Source: Perca fluviatilis
Taxonomy: Eukaryota > Chordata > Actinopteri > Perciformes > Percidae
Reading direction: 5' to 3'
NCBI RefSeq assembly: GCF_010015445.1
Contig: NC_053115.1
Location: 13,337,524-13,401,523, forward strand
Length of the DNA stretch: 64,000 nucleotides
Positions 35,348 through 63,481 of the stretch are shown here, piece after piece. The number at the start of each line of letters is the position of its first letter. Positions within the stretch are counted from its first letter, which is position 1. Below the pieces are notes generated by a model. That model was not told the origin of the DNA. It worked only from the letters and a program-made list of their open reading frames with translations, and made no database searches. The translations under genes and the position numbers were made by a program.

Positions 35348-36110
35348 CACGGTGGAGGAAGCATTCGGGGCTATTACATGGGTACCAATACGACATTTAA
35401 CATACTCCTAAGTAAAAGGCCCGCATTGGAAATGTAAAAAAATACTTGAGCTTTATCAGAAAAATATACTCAAAGTATTTAAAGTAAACCTACTCAATGC
35501 AGAAAATGGGCCTTGAATGTTGTACTAGTATAGTTACGGTATATAATTCAATTATTATTCCTCATGAGTTCGTGTGTAAGCATCATTTTACTGTTGTAGT
35601 TGGTTAAGGAGGAGCTCATTTTCTACAATAATATATGGGACTGCAACTAATGAAAATGTCCATTATGGATTCATCTGCTGATTGTTTTCTTTCTCTTCAG
35701 TTAATTGATTATTTTGTTTGGTTTGTCAAACGTCACAAAATAGTTAAAAATGACCAATAATCCAAACCTCTAAATTATTCAGTTGACTGTAATTTAACAA
35801 GGAAAGCATGAATTTTCACATTTGGGAAGCTGGAACTGACTGGCATATTTGAGAGAAAAATTAAACGAATAATCAGTTCAATCAAAATTAGTTGCACAAA
35901 TTTTCTGTCAACTAATCCTTTCAGGTCTAATTTAATATAGCTAATGCAGGATAATCTACAGCAATGCATTATATTGCATAAGACCTTCATATGTTTTGAT
36001 GTAAAAACTTAATTTGTGAATAATAACTGTCAAATAATTGTAGTGGGATAGAAATACTCATTTGTACTCAAGTACAGTAGTTAAAATACTTAGTTACATT
36101 CCACCACAGG
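35348..36110. mobile_element. teleost MITE-like repeat with nested hAT-type MITE
   Basis: Begins GGTGGAGGAAGCATTC and ends AGTTACATTCCACCAC. Both are typical ends of a common teleost repeat rich in 'ACTTAAGTAAAAGTACC' motifs. Nested inside, about 35640-35925, is a second element beginning GGACTGCAACTAATGAAAAT and ending AAAATTAGTTGCACAA, a 'GCTGCAACTAA'-type hAT MITE. Boundaries are approximate. Confidence 0.6.
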
Positions 36111-39100
36111 CAAACACATAGGGATGGAGGGAGGTGCTGTGCCCCCTGTGATTTGCCCTACAGTATTAAATGCTCGTGACAGCCATACTAAAATGCTTTC
36201 CCTCGCTCTGCATCTAATTCAAGAATGGCATACTGCTTTGATTGCGGCGTCTGGCACGTCACAAAGCGTAGAGATGAAAAATGGCATAACACCCCTGGTG
36301 ACATGGCACCCAGAGCTTGGCAGCTCTAGAATGGCATGGCCCAGGGAGTGGCAGGGGATCTGCATGTTTCCATGGCAACAGTATCTCCATCCCAACATCC
36401 CAGAATAACACACATTCTTCCTTTATACCCTATGGCATATGCAATACTTCCTAGAGGAAAAATAGTTAGGATGGAAGCGCTCTGTTGAGCATTGCTCCCA
36501 TACTTCTGCCTATTTGCCATCATTGTATTGCTCTTACTGGCTCTCTTATACTTTTAAAGCACCTTTATAAATATACATAGTATTTCTGCGTCACTCGTCT
36601 CTTCCTGTGTCCTTCATCAGCATACCTCCAGCCTGTTTACCCTCCTATGCTTTCTTCTGGTTGTGTGTCTGGATATTTGTAACTGTTTCTGTGTGGACAG
36701 GACCTTCCTTTTCACCTCCATCCCTTCATTAACCCACACACACACACACCACCCACACTTTCCCTCTGTTGTGTCCGACTATTTGGTAGCTCCAGAAACC
36801 AGGATGCTAAATTTGTCCCACTGCTGACACGGGAGAAGGTCAGTGGAGCCAGAGATATGGAAAAAGTCATAAAGACAGAGTGAGAATTTCAAAATAAGAG
36901 TAGAAATAAGGGGAACAACATGTAATGAATGATTACATTAAAATGAGATTCTGGTTAAAAAAAAAAAAAAAATAGATAATAGAGTTTGCCTTTCCTTGTA
37001 ACCACAGCAGGAGGTCTGATATAGAAGATGATATATGGAAGATGGGATGACTGAGCTCAGGGCATAGTTTCTGCATAACTATCAACTCAGATCTCACAAC
37101 ACTGCAGTCATATACACATCACTGGCCTCAGACAGGAGTGCAATGCAGGTTGTGGTTTACACTTGGGAAATGTCAAGGTGTAGGTGTAAATTGCCTTCAA
37201 ATTAAACTGGATAGATTTTATGAGGGGCCTGGCTTTACTCTGTCAGATACCTTTCTGATTAACTTAAGTAGAACTGGCAGTCCTAAAACGATGGATGTTG
37301 TTTGGTTTCTGGCCTGTAATGCCCATTTTGAGTTATCATACAACCTGTGGCATTATCAGAATATATGTCACGTAAATAATCTGGTTGTTTGTGGCAGTGG
37401 GGCACAGGTTATTTACAGTGAATAACTTTAGGGCTACCATGTGCTGTGAAGTATGTTAGTGGGTTATGTATGTAGGTATGAGTATGTATATGTGTTTGTC
37501 CATGGGTGCTGGAGCCTCGCAGTGAGCGGGATGCCAGTGGAGGGAAGGGCAGCGGATGGCTCAGGGGCTCAGTCCATTCCTGTGATTTAACATGACACCA
37601 CTTGCATTAAGACTGCGACAGCTGCGTATGCACATGCCGGCCATTCTGTTTGTTGTAGGGGATTACCCTGCCACAGTGAGCAGCAGCGTGGCTGGGCTAC
37701 AGAACTACTGTTTCCCCCCTGACTTAGAAAGCTTTCTCCAGGCCTCCAGAGCCCTATGAAAACACAGGTGTGGGCACTTCATTCTGAACTGCAATGAATG
37801 GGAGTATTCTCCCGATGATTAGCTGGGCCGTAGTAGTGTCACATCACCTTCAGGCATCAGTCAAACGGCACAGCACTACAGCTTATGTAAGGTTCATTAC
37901 TCAACAGAATTAGTGGGGCATAGTGGTGTAGTAATCAGCTCTGACTGCTCCATTTCATTTGCTTCAGAGTAGTTAGGTGATTGATTTGCTTACATTGGGT
38001 ATGTATTGGTGATCATCTGGGAGGAGTACACTACTTTGTCATCTTTCACCATTAAATGTTGTGTAGTCGGTATACAATCACCATAATCTGAGAGAAGAGA
38101 GCATTGTGCTGTATGAAAAACTGATATGAAATGGTTCAGTAATGCAGTTATCATGGCGACAGTATAGAAACAGTCTCTGAGGCGACACAGTCGGGCATCT
38201 GTTGCTGTCACTATGGTGACCATGTCCTCTCCAGAAGGCAGTCCAGAACATTGTTGCATGAGTCCAGACTTCAAACAGAACAATGCATACTAGGAGCACT
38301 ACAGAAACACTCCTGTTTCAGTACAGAGATAGACACATTTCCCTTCCCTTTCCGTTAAATGTACATTCTTTGAAATCTGTATCCCATGTTCATGTTGCTC
38401 CTACCACAACCATGTTTACCATATACTGAAATGTACTCATCGTTTTAGTCATGGTGGCGAGGTTGACCAGGTTTGTATGTTGACAGAAACTTTAATTGTC
38501 AATGATTGCATTGCATATTAAGAAACAAATTACATTTCTATAAAATGGTTTTTATAGGCAAAATACAAAAAAGTTACCAAAAATCTTGTAGTTTCCAGTT
38601 TGGAAAGGAACAGTATTGTAAAGGAGCATAGGAAGGACCATTCTAATTTTAGGGGAAATGGAGAGTGTTTCATAAATTCCCAATAACTTGCATTTCTATA
38701 TAGGCAAGCATACAATTCTAACATACATAATGAATAAGGTTTTAAATCAGTCATTAGTATTTACTTGGGTTAAATAGATCTGTCAGCTTTTCTAGCATTT
38801 ACTGTACAATGTTAGCTGTAGGATAGCTTATAAACTCTCTTAGAACATTGTCTCTATTTTTCCCTATGTAATATAATAATGATGTAATGATTGTAACAAA
38901 TCATGAAGTTATTATGGCAATTTAGCATCACCAAATACATGTATTCCACTGAATGCAGTTTAATTCTGTGGTTATAGTGTATCATATTGTATCTCACTGG
39001 ATAGAGGTCCGTGTTGATCCCCTTTTAAACAACTCTCCCTCACTGTTGTTATGTTATTGTCCTCTTACATATCTGAGATCTCCCGACTGCACTCAGATGA

Positions 39101-40189
39101 CAGTTCTCCAGGTCAGTGATGCTCTTGAGGCTAACCTGGGGGGAGGAGGACTGATCCCTCCCCCCTCCTTCTCCCCCCCCCCTGCTCAGCTGTCCCACAA
39201 TGTGCTGCTGCTTGTCACTCAGGAGAAGTGGAACAGTGTTGCCAGTGACAGGGCAATCCCTGTTACTGTCAAATGCAGTATCTGCAAACAGTAAATAAGC
39301 ACCCAATATCTGGTTTACTGCATCTCAAGTGGTCACTCCAAAATGCTGAGAGGGGACTTGTTCCTCAAACAAGGCACAAGTGTGAGCCTGAAACTACTAC
39401 AAAACACATACACACGCAAGTTCTCTAGTTCTGCTGACAATGGGTTACGATGACAGAGGGTTATGAGTGACTCTGACACACTGCAGACCCCCTCCCTGCT
39501 GTGCCCCTGAGAGCAACACAGGCGTCTTTGTACTCGCTCCACCATCAGTGAATATCCATCACAGACTAACCTGACAGCCCACCGCAGCCCTGCGCCAAGC
39601 CTCGACTCTGTGCTCTGCCTCAACCCCAAACCCGAGCCCAAAGCCCCAGGACTAGCCACCATGCAGTCCTGCCAGACCGATGCCTGGCAACCAGTCCCAG
39701 AGGGTTCCTCTTGTCTGTACCAACAAGTCAATTCATCTTACATTGAGCGGGATACTTCCACTCACCGCTGACAGGCAAAGATTTTAAACAACACATTATT
39801 TTTTGTTTTAATCGCAAATGTAACTTCATTGTTAATACCCTAAAATTAAGACAATAAATACAGAATAAGTAAAGTACTGGATATACATAAGTACTGTAGT
39901 GGCAACTTAAAAACCTTCCTCGCCACTGATTGCAGAATTTAAAGGGTTCTGACTCATGTAGATCACCATGTCCAACTTCAACATGCAAGGCTATCCAAAG
40001 AACGAGGCTCGTAGAGATCTTACAAGTACAGAATGAGGTAACAATAGGTAGAATATAAGTAGAGAAGAGTGAATTGAGAAATTGCAAATGGCCTAGAGCA
40101 TAATCCCTCAAACCAGGAACCTGTAGCAGACAACATGCTGTACATTTGTCTTGCTTGTTAGCACTTTTTGTGTGTTTTTACATATATTT

Positions 40190-40530
40190 AGGTTTCCTGC
40201 GCACCGGGTTTTAATAAAGCACTAATTAAGAGTCCATTAGAGTCAATTTAGAGTCCCATTAAGATGTGTGTAAAAGGCATTTGTCACAGCAGACATTTAA
40301 ACTTGTAATAGCTGGAAAAGACAGGTGTAATTAATTACAATAATTACAGCTCTGCTTCATGTTGGTGTGCCAGTAAACTATCCCCCTTGAGTCAGTGCGC
40401 ACCATACCATGACCCTGGAACTGACACACTTAAATAAAATGCACCCATAATTAATGTTATTAATTACACCTGCTCCTGGAACATGTCTGCCCTGAAGTGC
40501 TTAATGATATGTTCTTAAAACAATGTGCTG
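40190..40530. promoter_or_regulatory. candidate conserved non-coding element
   Basis: Unusually dense TAATTA/ATTA homeodomain cores (e.g. GTGTAATTAATTACAATAATTACAG, split around 40326-40350; ATAATTAATG near 40448) mixed with GC-balanced sequence. It shows no simple repeat or transposon structure. The class is inferred; conservation was not tested. Confidence 0.3.
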
Positions 40531-42468
40531 TGAGTGTGAGATAAAACAGTCCAAGATACCATTACTCTGAGTCTGTCTTGAAAGAACTGAAAAGAGAACT
40601 GCCACACTGTCCTCTCAATTCCTCTCTAGGCTGTGTTCATCACGGTCAAATAGTCAAAACATTACTTCCTATGTCATTCCTAAACATTTTTCCCTGACCT
40701 CGATGGAAAACGTCATTAGGTCAAGGAAAGACGTAAAGGACTGTCAGTACCCAATCCGTACTGGAAACCCGATTATATGGACTGGGCAGCGAGTAGGATT
40801 TAGGAAAAGAAAACCGCGGTGCTAAGAGAATGTGATTGCACTAGGCTACGTAATTATGCAACGTTTATTGACGTGGGTCTGATGTGGTGAAACTACAATG
40901 TACAATGTAGGGCCTATCGTTTGCTTTCGTTAACGGCTGAATGGTCCGTCACTTTAAATGTTGCTGCTGCAAGGAAATGTAGGACGGGATTATCTCCTTT
41001 CCTTTAGTAAAGGATGGTCCAGTGTACCCAATGCTAAAGGAGATAAGAAAGGGAGCATTTAACCTTTTTTAGAATTTAGAGAATTCGACCAGCTCTGATC
41101 ATGGCTGCCACTAATACTTCAGAGTCATTTCACTCAGTTAGGAGCTTTCCTGAGCAAAAAAGACTATTTGAATGCAGCATGTCTCTTTAAGCGTAGGGAA
41201 AGTTGGAAATCTGGTGAAGAAGGAGTAGGATAATGGAAAATGTTGTAAATGAACTAGTGAAAGATTAAAAAAAAAAGTGATTGGAGGATAAAGAAAAGTA
41301 TATAGCTTCATAATTCTTCTACAGTTACATTTATTGATGTAACGCTATTTACTTATATTTTTGACTCATCTAATAATCTTTTACTGCATTTTGTGTGGTG
41401 TCATGTTGTGGTGCAATATTTATTTTTAAGCATTTTGAAGTCTCTGTTAGGAAGATGAAAGTAAAGACATTCAGAGAAAGAAAAAGGACAACATGTGACA
41501 AACGTCATTGGCAGTGGTATGTACCAGACACCAGTACATATTATGTCGTGTGGCCATAAAACAGATCTCCCTGTCTCCAGCAAACATTTCCTGCCAGGTA
41601 TGTGTTACTGTGATAAACCTATGGTAGTGAAATAGGATACACAGGGATGCAACATATCTCACACTATGCCTGTCATTCCTGGCCACTTCTCTGCTGACAG
41701 AAGTGTGTGTTTTGGCTGTTTGTCCATGTTAGCGGAAGCCAGTCCGAATTAGCTGGTGATCTATTATGCGAGACATGTCCTGAAAGGATTAACACCTGAT
41801 GGCTAGGCTAACACTGCGACTAACTGGAAGAGGTCAGGACAACGAAAGCCATACCTCTGCGTGGTTGTTTGATTATTGTCCCTCGATTTCTGAGAGTAGT
41901 GGGAGCCTTGGCTCTCGACTTACTGTACTATACTCTGTCCATTCCTGCACAGACCTGTCTGAATCGGAGTCCAGTATAGCTCAGAAGGTCACTTGCATCA
42001 CCCTGTGCAATCATCTTAGAAGGAAAGTCACTAGATATGAATGTGGTTACGTAAAACCAAGACCCAACAGTGGCATGAGCTTTTATGTTACCCAAGATTT
42101 TCCATATTTAGTAGGCCTATCGACTTAGTTGATCACTCTGAGCCTTCAGTCACAACAGAGCACACGTTTATCTGTGACCTAGTTTTGAGTAAACAACAAT
42201 CTCCGGCCTCATTTCCTTCCAACAGGAAGGCACAACTTCTTGTCATTGCTTATCATTGGCTCCTAGTAGAAGTGACAGCTGTCTCCAGACTGTCCCTACT
42301 GCCCCCTCCTCCACCCCCATGCAAGGGGACTTTATGTATGGTGTCATGGAGGGAGACGCGAGTCTGGGATTAGCTCATTAAGAAGGACATCTTTGATCCC
42401 AGGTTATCTCTCCCATTTCCACTGCAACTTGATCATATTCCGGCTTCAAAGACACACACAAGTGCACA

Positions 42469-42479
42469 AGCACGCACAC

Positions 42480-42553
<74 letters not shown>
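42469..42553. repeat. (CA)n microsatellite upstream of myog
   Basis: About 85 bp of CA repeats with early CACG interruptions, ending 105 bp before the myog MEF2 site. Confidence 0.95.
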
Positions 42554-42556
<3 letters not shown>

Positions 42557-42657
42557 CAAAAGGGCCTTAAAGCCCTGGAGAGCAGGGCCCAACAGAGATG
42601 TGAAGTGTAGATGTGCAGCAACAGCTAAACGTCGTGTCAGGTTTCTAGGGGCTCGTG

Positions 42658-42717
42658 CTAAATTTAACCCTGTGATCCTGCAGCAGGCAGAGGGGTTTAA
42701 ATGCCAGCCTACAGTTG
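42658..42717 (+). promoter_or_regulatory. myog core promoter: MEF2 site, TATA-like box, E-box
   Basis: A MEF2 site CTAAATTTAA (42658-42667) fits YTAWWWWTAR. A TATA-like TTTAAA lies at 42696-42701 and an E-box CAGTTG at 42712-42717. The order, the GGGTTTAAATG context and the spacing are like the mammalian myogenin promoter, where MEF2 and E-box sites drive muscle expression. A start site near 42720-42735 is inferred. Confidence 0.8.
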
Positions 42718-42906
42718 CTCCACACCAGTTGTTCTCCACACATCTTCCACTCATCACAAACTAAGGCCAGGGACGAAGACAGGCATACACACACGAACAC
42801 TCCGACAGACACGCTCCAGGCGCAGGACCGAACACCACATACAGTAGAGCAGTTCCAGGGGAAGCAGGAATCTTTGTTCCCCTTTCAGACCATAACGTTG
42901 TCCAGT

Positions 42907-44388
42907 ATGGAGCTTTTCGAGACCAACCCTTACTTCTTCCCTGACCAGCGCTTCTACGAGGGAGGGGACAGCTACTTCCCCTCTCGCCTGTCTGGGGGGT
43001 ATGACCAATCTGCCTACCAGGATAGGAACTCCATGATGGGCTTGTGTGGGAGTCTGTCTGGGGGTGTTGGAGTCGGAGTGACAGGAACAGAGGACAAAGC
43101 CTCTCCGTCCAGCCTGTCACCTCACTCCGAGCCCCACTGCCCAGGTCAGTGCCTGCCCTGGGCTTGTAAGCTGTGCAAAAGGAAGACGGTTACCATGGAC
43201 CGTCGGAGAGCGGCCACAATGAGGGAGAAGAGGCGTCTGAAGAAGGTAAACGAGGCCTTTGACGCTCTGAAGAGGAGCACCCTGATGAACCCAAACCAGA
43301 GGCTGCCCAAGGTGGAGATCTTGCGGAGTGCCATCCAGTATATTGAAAGGCTGCAGGCCCTGGTGTCTTCCCTCAACCAGCAGGACACTGAAACGGGACA
43401 GCAGGGACTGCACTACCGACCCAGCCAGGCCCAGCCCAGAGTGAGTAGGACAGAGGCGGGATGATTAGGGTCACATATTCGTCACTGAGAACAGAGCCAA
43501 AAAGCAAACAGAAAGAACAAACAGGGAGGCAGAAGATGTTCAGACAAAGATGAAATGTCAAGTAGAGGAAGAGATACACGACATAGGCAGAAATTGGAAA
43601 AATGGTCAATGTTAAAATGTTTTGACGATGTGTGACTTTGAAGAACTGATACACCTCAATGTCTGCTTCCAAATTGATCACCGTGGCTAAGTTTTGAGGT
43701 TTGGGGGAATAGCTGGTGTATCCATCTATGTATTTAGACATAAAACGAACAGATGCACTTCCTGTCATTGTCTCACAGTTAGAATGTTTTGGCTTATTTG
43801 AAGGTTCAAAGCACAAAATACAGTATATCAATCCAACGACTGTCTCTGTCAAATGGTTTGATCTCTTTAATATACGCAAGTGTATTTTTTGATGGAAAAG
43901 TCTTGCTTCTCTTGTTGAGATACTGTTTATCATGTACATCACAGGATGGATTGGCGGTGGTGTGTGTAGTATTACACTGCAATGTAGTGTGCTGTGTTTC
44001 TGTGTGGGGCGGGATATGCCCTGTCATAACACAGAGTGACTGACAGCAACTTCTGTGTGTGCATCTCCATGGTAACAGGTGTCGTCAAGTGAGCCCAGTT
44101 CAGGCAGCACCTGCTGCAGTAGCCCAGAGTGGAGCAGCACTCCAGAGCAGTGCACACAGAGCTACAGCAGCGAGGGTGAGTACAGTTCACACACAGTCTC
44201 ATTAGACAGCAATAACAGATCCGTGCACACTCGCTCAGACACTCAATGTGTGACTGGGTCTCTTTGCAGATCTCCTGAGTGCTGCTGACTCTCCAGAGCA
44301 GGGGAACATGCGTGCCCTGACCTCCATCGTGGACGGCATCACTGCAGCAGGCGGAGCTGTGGCCTTTTCTGTGGACATTCCCAAATAA
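42907..44388 (+). CDS. myog: myog, myogenin (bHLH muscle transcription factor)
   Basis: Nuclear activator of terminal muscle differentiation, binding E-boxes with E-proteins. Three exons, as in all vertebrate myogenin genes: 42907-43440, 44079-44175, 44270-44388. They sum to 750 nt, 249 residues. The start [20 protein letters not shown] is the family N-terminus; the frame is open upstream to 42715 but without homology. A Cys/His-rich CPWACKLC stretch (residues ~83-90) precedes the basic region [16 protein letters not shown], which keeps the Ala-Thr pair needed for myogenic activity. The helix-loop-helix runs to about residue 153 ([19 protein letters not shown]). Exons 2-3 give the Ser-rich SSPEWSS region and the C-terminal helix LTSIVDGI, ending FSVDIPK. 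The promoter signature lies directly upstream. ppfia4 follows tail to tail. Confidence 0.98.
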
Positions 44389-45099
44389 ACCCTCCACACA
44401 GCGGACCCATATGTGCACAGAGAGCCACAGACAAAATGACAATTGGCAAAGCAGGCTGATAATCGGTCCAATTTAATTTATTTTTCAGCTCTACTGATCT
44501 ATGTGTCTTATGCTAAAATTTTAATATAGTGATTTGTTTGAATTGTAACTCTGCTGATCAATGGGTCTGCTAGCCAAACTGAATTCCTCCTGTTCACAAT
44601 GAGGCCTTATTCCCTTTATTCCCTGCCTTATCCTGCGGTCCAGGCCTTTCTGTCAGAGCTATAGCAGCTTAGTCTAACTAGAGATTCAAGGACTTTACTG
44701 CATGAACCCAACACCTAGTTACTAGATTGGATCTCTGTCAGGCTTGCCTTCAGTCTCATACAGCCACAGAGGAACGACAAAGCCTGGTTTTCTCCTTACT
44801 TAATTTAAGTTTTCCTCTTTTCGAAACCTTTCCCTTTCATTCATTTTGTGTGTGTTTTAATGCTTAAAAAAACATGAGTTTATTTGTGGGGCCAATATGT
44901 ACCATGGCAGTTTTGACCAAGATCTGCTTAATTTAAACTGGTTATGAATGCTAGTGATGTAAATACGTTCCCTTTTTCTACAGAGTGGTTTTGCCATTTT
45001 ATTTTTTATTTTTTGCTAACTTATTTTTGACTTTTATAACTAAGATTGTTGTGTATTTGTAGATGTTCTGAAAAGTGATATTTTCTGTCCAATTCTTGC

Positions 45100-45105
45100 A
45101 ATAAA
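45100..45105 (+). terminator. poly(A) signal of myog
   Basis: AATAAA 712 bp after the stop, followed by a GT/T-rich stretch (TTGTCTGTCATTGTC, about 45121-45136). A good candidate end for the myog transcript. Confidence 0.6.
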
Positions 45106-45124
45106 GACCATTTTCAATACATTG

Positions 45125-47020
45125 TCTGTCATTGTCTTTAACTACCAATGAGAGATTTTGACTGTCTAACCTCAAAAGGAACACAACATCCAAAATCTTT
45201 AAAAAAAAACAGCTTTACTTATGTCTATATAGTGTCATAAATACAGTTCACTTTTTTGAATTGCCAAATAATAAAATCTTGATTTGTCAGCATTGTTTCA
45301 CACCTGGAATAAAGACACAGTACTCATAGCTGCCACATAGCACATTACACCTTTTAGACACCTTGGAAAAACCCCCCAAAAAAATAAAAATTGTACACCC
45401 ATCCAGCACTTTACTTGTCCATATGCTGTGTTCTCATTGGATGAAGAGTTGGTCAGCCGAGAGCACTGACTGCTCATTAGCACGTCTCCATGGCAACTAA
45501 ATGGGAGGTGACGGGACAGGATTAGAAGAGTCCCTCACGTTGAGCAGTTTTACGTGTATATCATTGGCTGATGTTGAGCAGCAGTTTACAGTTTGATTTG
45601 AGAGAAAGTAAGGAATCAACAAGAGGAGCTACAGTGTTCACACTACCCATCCACAGAGAAAAATCATGGTCACCTGGCTGGGGTCGGCCTTTCACACACA
45701 AGTCTCGAGCAGAGAGACTCATTTGTTCACTCACTCACACACACAGACACACTCTTCATATTAAAGGATTCTCTCTATTCTAGGCTACATAGTGTCATAC
45801 TGAAGGCGAGAGAGGCGAAAAGAGGAGAGGTAACAGCTACATAGTATCAAGAGAGAAGGAGGAGGGAAAAGGAAAGAACAGGAGAAGAGGCAAAGAGAGT
45901 CTGAAGAAGTCTGAAATTGGACCCATGAACCCGTGAAGGGTCCTTGTAGAAACACACCCCCTCCTTAGTGAGACCCTCCCACTAACGATTCACACACTTA
46001 CAGCATACAGCAAAAGACACACAAAGGTCTGACACAGAGATAAAGAGAAAGAAAGAGAAAGAGAGAGAGAACAGTCACTATCGAATACAGGGCATTGGGT
46101 TTCATACAGCAATTATATTGTATTCATTTCCATATATATTTCCAATATATATATATATATATATATATATTAATTTCTATAAAAAACATAAGTCATCGAT
46201 TTTATGTACAAAGACAATAAATGATTAATACCTTGCATAACCGGTACGGGGGGCAATGTGCAGTGGGATCTGCCATTTATACAAGTATTCATCATTCCCA
46301 AGTCCAAATCAACGACTTGTCACCATTCCTTTAAATCTTTTTTACACTAACCAACTATTGTGTTGCCTTGGACATGATGACACTGAAAAATTGGTTTGGA
46401 CTTGATCATGTTGAGAGATTAGAACCAGGACAAGAACCCACAGCTGAGATCAGGGGAGCAGGAGCACAACACCACAATAACAAGGCTACTGGGAGCACTG
46501 GGGTAAACTGGGAGAGACAGGGATAAGTCTCCTTTACAGCAGCGAGCGCAGCCAATGAGCACTCTCAAGAGTTCAAAGGTCAGAGTTGGCCTCTGTATTG
46601 CACGTGTCCGAAGGAGAGAAGAGAGGTGAAAGATGGGAGGTGAGGCCGGGCCACAAAGGGATGAAGATCACTCCCAAGTGGCACCCAGGACTCCCTCTCC
46701 AGATTTGGCATATCACTCTCAAAAGGCCGCAAGCATGTGTCCGTATAGGTAATGAGAATGCACTGGAAGAGAGAGAAAAAAGTGAGGAAAGTGAGAAATG
46801 TCATTATCGTTGTACAAAATGCTGTTGTGTAAATTAATGATTCCAAAAAGAAGAGGCTAAAACTCACATTGTTCACTAGCTAAAAGGCTCAAATCTGCCA
46901 GACACACACATCAATACATTAGCCTGGTACTGTAAAGTTAGTGCCACAGTCCTGCCACATGCCACGAAGCTGACCAATGCTGGTTAAAAGCGCAGTGAGC
47001 TGTAAGTTCAGCAGTTTCAG
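45125..47020 (-). other. space between myog and ppfia4; likely long ppfia4 3' UTR
   Basis: No coding signal. Contains a (AT)n run (46147-46170) and purine-rich tracts (45805-45905, 46035-46070). The ppfia4 transcript, coming from the right, probably ends here, but no poly(A) signal could be chosen with confidence. Confidence 0.4.
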
Positions 47021-47382
47021 GTAGAGCTGGGCAATATATCAATATTATATCAATATTGTCATATGAGACTAGATATCGTCTTAGATTTTGGATATCTTAA
47101 TATTGTATTATGGCATAAGTGTTGTCTTTTCCTGGTTTTAAAGGCTGCATTACAGTAAAGTGATGTCATTTTCTGAACTTTTAACTTTTAAGTTTTATTA
47201 TTTGTCTTTTTCCACGTAGTCATTATAACCACATTACTGATGATTATTTATCAAAAATCTCATTGTGGAAATATTTTGTGCAAGAACCAATAGTCAACAC
47301 TACAATATCGTTGCGGTATCGATATCGAGGTATTTGGTCAAAAATATCGTGATATTTGATTTTCTTCATATCGCCCAGCCCT
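47021..47382. mobile_element. hAT-type MITE, copy B, with 8-bp target duplication
   Basis: Reverse-oriented relative of the element at 26971-27288. It runs from AGAGCTGGGC to GCCCAGCCCT, with ATATCG-rich ends. The direct repeat AGTTTCAG flanks it at 47013-47020 and 47383-47390, the 8-bp duplication expected of hAT transposition. It lies 60-70 bp downstream of the ppfia4 stop, so in its presumed 3' UTR. Confidence 0.85.
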
Positions 47383-47449
47383 AGTTTCAGGTATGGTTTT
47401 GTTAGCTTACCTGTTAGCATTAGCGCTCCTGTTAGTAAGCAGAGAGAAG

Positions 47450-63481
<16,032 letters not shown>

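Larger units (their letters stand above)
34850..42650. other. mdm4-myog intergenic region
   Basis: About 7.8 kb without a gene I can support. It contains a mobile element pair (35348-36110), a homeodomain-motif-rich tract (40190-40530), a 15-bp A run (36958-36972) and a large (CA)n just before the myog promoter. ORFs here are short and lack family features. Confidence 0.6.

Noticed and set aside
39333..40111. Two minus-strand ORFs of 127-132 codons in the mdm4-myog spacer
   Set aside because: No recognisable domain, no splice-site arrangement, and composition like the surrounding spacer.
42715..42906. Upstream extension of the myog frame
   Set aside because: Open by chance and lies in the 5' UTR after the TATA/E-box promoter; the conserved N-terminus begins at the ATG at 42907.
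43373..43942. Minus-strand ORF of 189 codons opposite myog
   Set aside because: Antisense to myog exon 1 and intron 1, no domain or homology.
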